From Pseudoalteromonas sp. HM-SA03 (GTDB lineage Bacteria; Pseudomonadota; Gammaproteobacteria; Enterobacterales; Alteromonadaceae): 64,000 nucleotides of DNA. Each line of letters begins with the position of its first letter. Position 1 is the stretch's first letter. Position numbers and translations under genes: made by a program. Below, piece by piece: positions 55,001-61,615 of this stretch. The notes below the pieces were generated by a model, which saw only the letters and a program-made list of their open reading frames with translations, was not told the DNA's origin and made no database searches. The stretch spans positions 27,747-91,746 of the forward strand of contig NZ_NSDG01000065.1 in assembly GCF_002289345.1 (NCBI RefSeq). Reading direction: 5' to 3'.

Positions 55001-56645
55001 CCACTAAGCTTTGTGGTTTGAGGCCTTGCGCTTGCAGTATTGCAGCAACTTTATCACTATATTGTACCAGTTCTTTGTAGGTGAGCGCCCCTGATGCACC
55101 GGACACCGCTATCGCTTCTGGCTGCCGATGGCCATATCGCTGTAGCTGAATAAGCAAATCATCAGGCGCTTGAACACGCGGACCACTTGGCAATCGACTC
55201 ACGACATCACCTTGCCATAAACTTGCCTGTGTCATTGGCACTGCTGCTAATGCACTAAGGTGAGTAAACGCAGACAAAAATGCAGTTTGCAATTGCGCGA
55301 TAAAACACGCTTGATATAGCTCCTTAGCGTAATAAAAGTGGCACTGAACGCCTTCACCTTGAATATCAATAATGTCTAAATGCAAATCAAACGGCATAGT
55401 AAAACGATGCGCTTGAGTATGGGTTAACGCCATATTATTTAGCTTTTTGGCACTTTGTTTATTACGACGTAAATAGTTAAACATCACCTGAAAGAGCGGA
55501 TGTGTGCCATTAACACGCTCAACGGCCAGCGCGTCGATAAGCTGCTCAAATGGTAAGTCTTGATTAGATTGCGCGAAGTGATGATGATCTTTTGCTTGCG
55601 CTATCAGTGTCGCAAAGCTATCGCTATCTTGAATTCGTAGGGCGCTGACTTGAGTATTGACAAAAAAACCGATCACACCCAAAGTTTCGGCTAAATGTCG
55701 GTTTGCAACGGGTACGCCGACTAACACATCCTGTTGACCACTATAACGTTGTAATGTCATTTGGAAGACTGTAAGCATCACTAGATAAGGCGTCGTGCCA
55801 AAGCGCTCTGCTGCTGCGCTCACCGTCTCAGCCACGCTTTCTGATAAAGTGATACTATGCGTCGCCATTGTATAGGTGTCTAACCGCCTTGCCGACTCCA
55901 TTGCCGGTAGGGTGATTGCTTCTATCCCCTTTGGTAACCGAGCTACCCAGTTATGTTTTTGCTGTTCGAGTTTCGCGCGATTATCTTGCTTGGATTGCCA
56001 CAGCGCATAGTCAATATAATCGACTTTGCTTTCAATTGACGGCTCTTTATTAAGAGCAATCAATTGATACACATCTATAAACTCATCAAACAAAATTTGC
56101 ATTGAAGTACCGTCGGTAATGATATGGTGCATTACAATTAACAGTTCACAACGCCTATCTTGTGTGATCAATGCCACACGTAGTAACGGGTCCGACAACA
56201 AGTCGAATGGCCGCATTGCTTGCGTATGCGCCTCAGTGATCAAGTCTTGGCTTGATTGCGCTTGCGACAGCGCAACAAATTCAAACGTCAGTTGAGGATT
56301 TTGCTGCTGAAAAACACCTTCAAGCGCTTCAGTAAATTGGATTTGTAATGCACCATGACGAGCCTGTAGTACAGCGAAGCTTTGCTTCACCAGCTCAGCA
56401 TCTAACTGTCCATCGAAATACAAAGAGCCCGCCAAATTATAAGCCTTATCATTCGGTGCAATTTTCCAAGCATACCAAAGCCTTTGCTGTGCGGCGGTTA
56501 ACGGTGCTTTAGCCTGCAATTCAGTGCGACTCGGCAAACTCATTTGGGGTTTATTTGCCCTTTGTTTTATCAAGTCATTTAGCTGTTGAGTTGATGTCGA
56601 GTGTAGCCTAGATTTTCGTTGGCGTTTTCTCGTTGGTGCTTCCAC
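52029..56645 (-). CDS. NRPS C-A-PCP-C, predicted Asx-type residue
   Basis: Synthetase of 1538 aa: basic N-terminus, C1 (about 45-480, HHIITDG), A (510-995, YTSGSTGLPKG, EYGPTET), PCP (1010-1075, GGDSIVAL) and a second C (1090-1515, HHIISDGWS). The pocket reads about D-A-T-K-V-G-E-V-G-K by eye, nearest to Asn/Asp codes; this is a low-certainty call. It ends in a condensation domain with no A-PCP after it and the basic tail KFAKFKSR, nearly the same as the tail of the next NRPS. Both terminal C domains share GTDL[AS]GRE and QQLFVMQN[AT]PKP. The GTG start has GGAG about 8 bp upstream. It is divergent from a TonB receptor. Confidence 0.93.
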   Translation of the reverse strand: MEAPTRKRQRKSRLHSTSTQQLNDLIKQRANKPQMSLPSRTELQAKAPLTAAQQRLWYAWKIAPNDKAYNLAGSLYFDGQLDAELVKQSFAVLQARHGALQIQFTEALEGVFQQQNPQLTFEFVALSQAQSSQDLITEAHTQAMRPFDLLSDPLLRVALITQDRRCELLIVMHHIITDGTSMQILFDEFIDVYQLIALNKEPSIESKVDYIDYALWQSKQDNRAKLEQQKHNWVARLPKGIEAITLPAMESARRLDTYTMATHSITLSESVAETVSAAAERFGTTPYLVMLTVFQMTLQRYSGQQDVLVGVPVANRHLAETLGVIGFFVNTQVSALRIQDSDSFATLIAQAKDHHHFAQSNQDLPFEQLIDALAVERVNGTHPLFQVMFNYLRRNKQSAKKLNNMALTHTQAHRFTMPFDLHLDIIDIQGEGVQCHFYYAKELYQACFIAQLQTAFLSAFTHLSALAAVPMTQASLWQGDVVSRLPSGPRVQAPDDLLIQLQRYGHRQPEAIAVSGASGALTYKELVQYSDKVAAILQAQGLKPQSLVGLRMSRDIASLVCIFGILKAGMAYVPIDASLPISRQQYLVENSQLALVVSDVEAIPEISCEQLSYRQLMTKSITETVSPSRDAKQLAYVLYTSGSTGLPKGVAVTLAGLNNYLADASSRYMYDCQRAVVSSTLSFDATITSLLVPIYAGKSVQMINQDDALLNHVADSIQHATEDTLFKLTPAHLDGLLSLGRDIVSSCHHCFVIGGDKLMAGTVSKLRRQLVNSRFINEYGPTETVVGCSAYTVTPKSCTDYTVQPISNALNNTELFVLDEYLNHCPANAVGELYIAGAGLAQGYVGRADLTAERFIANPFSDDGSRLYRTGDIVRFEADGTLLYLGRSDNQVKIRGYRIELAEIEAQLCALQNIDEATVIVDESANSSRIIGYVVASKINEQEVLSQLAKQLPQYMLPSTIIALECLPLTVNGKVDKAALPKVDIQADLNFVAPQGAVERLVAGLWQAQLGLDRVSRHDSFFKLGGDSIVALRFISALSEALGYSIALKTLLLSPVLSEFAEAIELEQGTITALEKKPKDLSVVVSPGQRSLWVAHQLAANKGQAMSYNMFGGVDLRGDLDIDKLQCALDKLVEQQSALRTRFEEIDDEIRLVAVAHNRIVIEQQDLIALTESAKTDALAEQQQQLSSHQFDLAALPLIKVKAVWLASDHLRLLVNMHHIISDGWSIAIFIESLSQFYGDTGQVKGAEIPYDYADFAYWQQQRLLSEEATKQQSYWRNTLRDAPALSLFPAHKPLSDQASDLGEEVRLVLSVEQSEQLRAFAKAQNVSLNSVMMTAYLLFLQFVTKQQDLVIGTDLAGREVPELEAIIGYFVKVLPVRTQLSSSATMEEVLKEVHHALAATVEHQLMSLDEIIKQMNPPRNQFNAPILQQLFVMQNAPKPSWQVKGVLFSPADIDLPKYSKFANALFVTPNDEIECTWLYRKALYDQAAMAAWLEQWSQLLLSLTAKPNTVISELYRSISSATNKRPKLNKFAKFKSR

Positions 56646-56839
56646 TTTCCGGTCTCCAATTTAGGACAATGCACTGCCACTTTTACTTGGCAAGTAGACG
56701 AGTGAAAAAATGAAAAAAACAGTCGCAAATAAAAATGATTCCTTTAACTAAATTTTTGTTTCGACTTTTCGTCCTTAGGGAGGCGTATTCGGTACGCTCA
56801 ATTATTGCCAAAATAACAAAATCAGGAATGGAAAAACCC

Positions 56840-59005
56840 ATGCGAAGCAAAGCTCATCAATCAACAGCATTAACGCTCATGCTGTCACTGGTATACTTCT
56901 CTCCAAACGTTCAGGCCAGCACTGAAAAAAACAGTAACAACATTGAGCGGATCGATGTTGTAGGTCAGCCCATTAAGCGTAACTCAGGCCCTACTGGCCT
57001 AGATCTTAGTATCAAGGAAACACCTCAGTCTGTTACCGTGCTAAGTCACCAGTACATGGATGACTTTGAGCTAGACGATTTGGAAGATGTACTGGTTCAA
57101 ACAACGGGTATCTCTCGTTATAAGTTTGGAGCGGGTGACAATACCGAATTTACTTCTCGCGGCTATCTAATCAATGCACTTGTTAAAGACGGCCTACCGA
57201 CTTCTATTGCAGGTCCACAGGAAAGTCGGTTAGATACCATAGTCTATGATCGTGTTGAAGTACTCAGAGGTGCGGCTGGCTTAATGGCTGGAGCAGGGCA
57301 ACCCTCAGCGACACTGAATGTTATTACCAAACAACCAGATCGTGATGGCTTTGTTGAAGTCGGTGCGGAATTTGGTTCTTGGAATAAAGTTCGCACACAC
57401 GTTGACGCCACAGGCGCTCTTAACGATGATAAAGCACTCGCAGGGCGTATTATCCTCGCGTATGAAGACAAAGATAGTTACGTAGACAAAGAGAACAGCA
57501 ATAAAGTCGTTGCTTACACTCAGCTACATCATTACTTTTCTGAAGATACAGAAGCATCATTTACTGTGCACTATCAAGATAATGAGCTAAAGCTATCACC
57601 ATGGGGACTGCCAATTTTTTATTCTGATGGTTCTTCTGTTGAGGTAGATAAAAAAACCAACCTCTCTTCTCCAGATAGTTACAATGGTAATACTCATCAA
57701 AGTTATCACTTCAAACTTTCTCATCAAATCAACTTAGACTGGGAACTGAACTTTGGTGCACAGTACAGCAAAACGAAATCTGACATTACTATGACCTATT
57801 TCAGTGGCAATCCAGATAAAGAAAGCGGACTTGGTTTGCAAGGTGGTGATCGCCGCTGGGTCGAAATCGTTGATGGTACCAACTTTATTTTAGGCTTAGT
57901 TGGCCGATTTGAACTGTTTGACCGCGCTCACCAAGTGAATGTAACTTATCTAAACGCTGATTTTGAGTCTACTGATGACCGTTATGAAGAGTTAGATGAA
58001 AATGCCAGAACGATTTACTACCCGCTGCAATCCATCAATAATAACCTTCATCCAGCATCACATTTAACCGCCACGAACAAGAAGTTTATTGGTTATTGGG
58101 ATAAGACAACTAAAGAGCAAAGCCTAGCGATTAGTAGTAAGCTCGTGCTAACCGATGATTTACATGCTATCGCAGGTATCAAGTTTTTCGATTACGAGCG
58201 CACCAATGAACGAGATTTCGCTTGGAGTGGATTCTCTAGTGATAAGGGTGACGAAACTGGTGAAAGCTTATACCTAGGCCTTGTCTATGACATCAATGAA
58301 CAGGTCAGTACTTATGTGAGCTATACCGATGCGTATGAGCCTCAACTAGACAAAGTCGACGTCAACTTAAAGCAACTTACCCCTATTACTGCACGCAATG
58401 TCGAAGTTGGGTTTAAAGCAAACTTAATTGATAACCGCTTACGCTTAAACATGGCCTACTTTGACAGCTTGAAGGAAGACTTTGGCGTAATTATTCCGGA
58501 ATATGCGGATCAGCGACCTGCAAGATACCGTCCGGTAGATGGTGCCGAAGCGGATGGCTTTGAAATCGAACTGGATGCCAACATTACAGAAGATTGGCAG
58601 GTCAATATTGGCTACAGTGACTTTGATGTAGTTGATGAAAATGGTGAAGACATCAACTTATACGCACCAAGACAAACGCTTAATGTTAGCACTAAATATA
58701 CCTATGAAGCATGGAGCTTCGGCTTAAATGCAACATGGGATACAGACCGAAAAGTAGATATTTTAAGTGTGCCTGGTGTCGATCTTGGCCTCCCAGCTGG
58801 TGGTCGTCGCGGGGCAGTACGCGCAGAGCAAGACAGTCAAACGCTGGTAAATGCTCATATCAAGTACGATCATTCAAAACAGTTAAGTTTTAAATTGAGT
58901 GTCAGCAACCTCACGGATGAAACGTTCTACGATACGTATGGATTCGTTCCTAAAAAGTATAGCGAACCTCGTGCATATAACTTAAGCATGAAGTATCGCT
59001 TCTAA
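56840..59005 (+). CDS. TonB-dependent siderophore receptor (second)
   Basis: Outer-membrane receptor of about 721 aa from the chosen ATG. The signal peptide ends near VQAST; a TonB-box-like IERIDVVG follows, then the plug (KETPQSVTVLS, EFTSRGYLIN, DRVEVLRGAAGLMAGAGQPSA-type block) and a barrel ending in MKYRF. The ATG at 56840 is chosen because GGA lies 7-8 bp upstream and it gives a clean signal peptide; in-frame ATGs at 56828 and 56735 would add non-signal sequence. It is divergent from the first NRPS and ends in a shared terminator. With the receptor at 32183 the locus has two; they may take different ferric forms or xenosiderophores. Confidence 0.93.
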   Translation: MRSKAHQSTALTLMLSLVYFSPNVQASTEKNSNNIERIDVVGQPIKRNSGPTGLDLSIKETPQSVTVLSHQYMDDFELDDLEDVLVQTTGISRYKFGAGDNTEFTSRGYLINALVKDGLPTSIAGPQESRLDTIVYDRVEVLRGAAGLMAGAGQPSATLNVITKQPDRDGFVEVGAEFGSWNKVRTHVDATGALNDDKALAGRIILAYEDKDSYVDKENSNKVVAYTQLHHYFSEDTEASFTVHYQDNELKLSPWGLPIFYSDGSSVEVDKKTNLSSPDSYNGNTHQSYHFKLSHQINLDWELNFGAQYSKTKSDITMTYFSGNPDKESGLGLQGGDRRWVEIVDGTNFILGLVGRFELFDRAHQVNVTYLNADFESTDDRYEELDENARTIYYPLQSINNNLHPASHLTATNKKFIGYWDKTTKEQSLAISSKLVLTDDLHAIAGIKFFDYERTNERDFAWSGFSSDKGDETGESLYLGLVYDINEQVSTYVSYTDAYEPQLDKVDVNLKQLTPITARNVEVGFKANLIDNRLRLNMAYFDSLKEDFGVIIPEYADQRPARYRPVDGAEADGFEIELDANITEDWQVNIGYSDFDVVDENGEDINLYAPRQTLNVSTKYTYEAWSFGLNATWDTDRKVDILSVPGVDLGLPAGGRRGAVRAEQDSQTLVNAHIKYDHSKQLSFKLSVSNLTDETFYDTYGFVPKKYSEPRAYNLSMKYRF

Positions 59006-59029
59006 TATAACAACTATAGATTGAAACAC

Positions 59030-59055
59030 AAAAAGGGGCTGCAAAGCCCCTTTTT
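59030..59055. terminator. Bidirectional terminator
   Basis: AAAAAGGGGCT and AGCCCCTTTTT with a GCAA loop, between the convergent TonB receptor and acylase genes; A and T runs on both sides. Confidence 0.93.
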
Positions 59056-59070
59056 GTTGCCTGTGTATTA

Positions 59071-61491
59071 TCACTGCTTGATGATTTGCGTAGAAACGCG
59101 TTTTGCCGCAACTTCAGCTTTGTGAAAAGGCAGTGCTACCAGCTTATTTTGCTCATTATAGTATTGTGTTTGGTCATTAGCATTGAGCGAGTTTGGATGT
59201 TGTGATTGAGAGTAAGTTAACAAACCTTTCGCCTTCACTCCTGACTCATCAAAGTCAACAACCATCATCCAACTTGAACCAAAGTGTAACTCATAGCCTC
59301 GTTGCGATAACCCACTCCACAGCGGTCTATCGTTGTACGGTGTCATCACTGACGGCGTTACAATCGGAGCAAACGTCGTTTGATCGAGGCGATTTTGCGT
59401 AGCGAACACGTTAAGCCCGCCTTCAACATTCATATTTCCCTGCCAAGCGAAGCGCTCCCCGTGTTGTTCAAAAAACTGTATATCGCCAAGCGGCGCATCC
59501 AGTGCAAAGCCTGCATGGCGCACAATTTCTCCAGCAATGGCAAGTTCTTTAAAAAGCGCTTCATTGATACGGATATTTCGTGGGGTATTTACTGGGTCCT
59601 GCGGGTTGAAACTCACCTCGAAGTCTTCTCGATCATTAACTCTTGCAACAAACTCTCTCACTAAGTGCGCCGCCGATGAAGACTGCCCAAAACGCCCATC
59701 CCATTTTTTAAGTGCTTGGCATGTCGGGGCTAGTGCAAAAATTTGATCATTGACTTTAACCTTTTTGGTTTGCCAGCTTTGCTCGCACGCCGCAATGACA
59801 GTATCAATAATCGGGGTGATTTGTGCGGTATTGGCTAACAGAATTGCGGTGACTTCATCAGCATCAAATTTTTGCTCGTCACCAATTGGATGACTTATTT
59901 GCGCCAAAGAATATCTCGTTCTACGACTTTGTAAAACACTGTGTTGACCATAAAGAGGAGAAACTTCAGCAATAGGGGCACTAGCATTTGCAAGCCAATA
60001 TGAATCATTGGCATTTTGCACATAGTCCTTACGTTCAAGCTTAGGCTTTTCTGCGTATGATACACTTTGCTGATAATAATAAGCGGAATCATCACCGGGA
60101 AGCACTGGTACTCTAAACTTTTCAAAATACTGTTTTGCCAACGCATCCTCATTTAAATACCGAAGCGCTGTTGATGATAAATGCGGTACATTGGCAGCAT
60201 CAATATAAAATGCGTGACCATCTTTATCTGTATAAATCGCGTTATTGAACATTAAACCATTATGATCTTTAAAACTTTGTTGAAATTCTTGCAAAGTTTG
60301 CGCTTTATTTATCGCAAGCCAATGATCGATTGCAGCAAAATTATCTAAATTCGTATTTTTTAAAATATACGCGTGCTGTTCTGTCCAATCTAATACACCT
60401 GGGATTTCAATCAACATCCCGCCCTCAGCCTTATATACAGGCTTATGTAAAGATTGCATCTCACCCGACGCACTCAATACCTCGACAACGATGTCTTTTT
60501 CCACTATCCGTTTAGATTCACCATCTAGCACATAACCAAGTGGGGTTGTGTTATCCAATGTTAAACGGTAAATCACACTTTGTGTCGATGCTGAGTAAGT
60601 ATGGCTCCACGCAATATTATGATTGAAGCCAATATTCACTACCGCAGGAAAGCCCAGCAATGATGCGCCCATCACATCTAGTTCGCCAGGGATATTGGCG
60701 TGATAGGCCCAAAAACGCATCTGCCCTGTCATGGGAAAATGCGGATTCGCCATTAGTATCCCTTTACCATCATCACTAAAATCGGCACCGATAGCCCAAG
60801 CGTTTGAGCCTTGTGTCATAAGCTTATCGCCGTCAGGGACTGCAGCTAACGGCGAGGTTAGCTTTAGAGGTTCTGATGCACTGGGCAGCCAAGCATTACC
60901 TTGCTCAGGGTGTGCTTGCAAAATTGCGGTAGCAAACTGACCAAGACTCGCACCGCTTCCCGCAGCGGCAATGTTAGCAAGTACATCAACGGCCGTTATG
61001 GGCTGTACCCAGCTTTCACCTTGGCAAGTTGGTTCTAACCTAGCCTTACCTTGTTGCACTTCGGTGAGGTACAAATTAAAACCAGCAGCAAACCCTTCTG
61101 CAGCAGCTTGAGTATCTTTGGATAACGTCGGAAAAGCGAGTTTAGCCTGCCCATAAATATCAGCAATTTTATATAGGTAATCAGACATTACATGACGGTT
61201 ATCGCCAACTTGATAGTGATCAGCTCCAAAATACTTAGCACGCTCTCCTCGAACTCTTAGATAGCTATCGGCAAGCACACAGCCATGGTCTTGCGCTTGA
61301 GCATACCCAGAACCAAAAGCTAATGAACGTAAGTTGCCGGCTCTAACATGGGCAATACCAAATTCGGTTCGAGTGATTTTGGCTTTCAGTTTTGAAGTGT
61401 GTTTTATATTACTTTGCGCGGCCGAATGATCAGCCTGACAGGCCAATGGGCCAAATAATAGCAAAGGGATGAGCAGCATATTGGAATTCAT
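59071..61491 (-). CDS. PvdQ-like penicillin-acylase-family Ntn-hydrolase
   Basis: Secreted amidase of about 806 aa made as a precursor and self-cleaved. A signal peptide (MNSNMLLIPLLLFGPLACQA) is followed by the alpha chain (TEFGIAHVRA, GSGYAQAQDHGC and RGERAKYFG, as in PvdQ and aculeacin acylase), a spacer, and the beta chain starting at the nucleophile Ser in QG-SNAWAIG (about residue 228). The residues around the first Cys could also be read as a weak lipobox. AAGGA is 5 bp before the ATG. PvdQ removes the fatty acyl group from the pyoverdine precursor in the periplasm. Here it sits between PKS and NRPS genes, and a PvdE-like exporter is in the same locus, so deacylation of a lipidated precursor is plausible. 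Quorum-signal or lactam substrates cannot be excluded. Confidence 0.9.
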   Translation of the reverse strand: MNSNMLLIPLLLFGPLACQADHSAAQSNIKHTSKLKAKITRTEFGIAHVRAGNLRSLAFGSGYAQAQDHGCVLADSYLRVRGERAKYFGADHYQVGDNRHVMSDYLYKIADIYGQAKLAFPTLSKDTQAAAEGFAAGFNLYLTEVQQGKARLEPTCQGESWVQPITAVDVLANIAAAGSGASLGQFATAILQAHPEQGNAWLPSASEPLKLTSPLAAVPDGDKLMTQGSNAWAIGADFSDDGKGILMANPHFPMTGQMRFWAYHANIPGELDVMGASLLGFPAVVNIGFNHNIAWSHTYSASTQSVIYRLTLDNTTPLGYVLDGESKRIVEKDIVVEVLSASGEMQSLHKPVYKAEGGMLIEIPGVLDWTEQHAYILKNTNLDNFAAIDHWLAINKAQTLQEFQQSFKDHNGLMFNNAIYTDKDGHAFYIDAANVPHLSSTALRYLNEDALAKQYFEKFRVPVLPGDDSAYYYQQSVSYAEKPKLERKDYVQNANDSYWLANASAPIAEVSPLYGQHSVLQSRRTRYSLAQISHPIGDEQKFDADEVTAILLANTAQITPIIDTVIAACEQSWQTKKVKVNDQIFALAPTCQALKKWDGRFGQSSSAAHLVREFVARVNDREDFEVSFNPQDPVNTPRNIRINEALFKELAIAGEIVRHAGFALDAPLGDIQFFEQHGERFAWQGNMNVEGGLNVFATQNRLDQTTFAPIVTPSVMTPYNDRPLWSGLSQRGYELHFGSSWMMVVDFDESGVKAKGLLTYSQSQHPNSLNANDQTQYYNEQNKLVALPFHKAEVAAKRVSTQIIKQ

Positions 61492-61588
61492 AATTATCCT
61501 TTTTAATAAGTACTGTTTAAAAATCAAATCATTCATTGACGAATAGGGTAAGTAAGGCGGACTTAAGTAAGAGGTGAAGTAAATACAA

Positions 61589-61613
61589 AAAACGGGTGAT
61601 AGCCACCCGTTTT
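61589..61613 (-). terminator. Terminator of the PKS gene
   Basis: AAAACGGGTG and CACCCGTTTT with a 5-nt loop and a T-run on the minus strand, 2 bp after the PKS stop codon. Confidence 0.9.
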
Positions 61614-61615
61614 AG

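Noticed and set aside
42805-56645. Many long open frames antisense to the NRPS genes
   Set aside because: They lie inside well-supported synthetase domains, have no ribosome-binding sites or family signatures, and come from codon bias of the true frame.
56700-56840. A Fur box between the first NRPS and the second TonB receptor
   Set aside because: The best stretch (around AAATAAAAATGATTC) matches the 7-1-7 Fur consensus too poorly to list, although iron control of this divergent region is expected.
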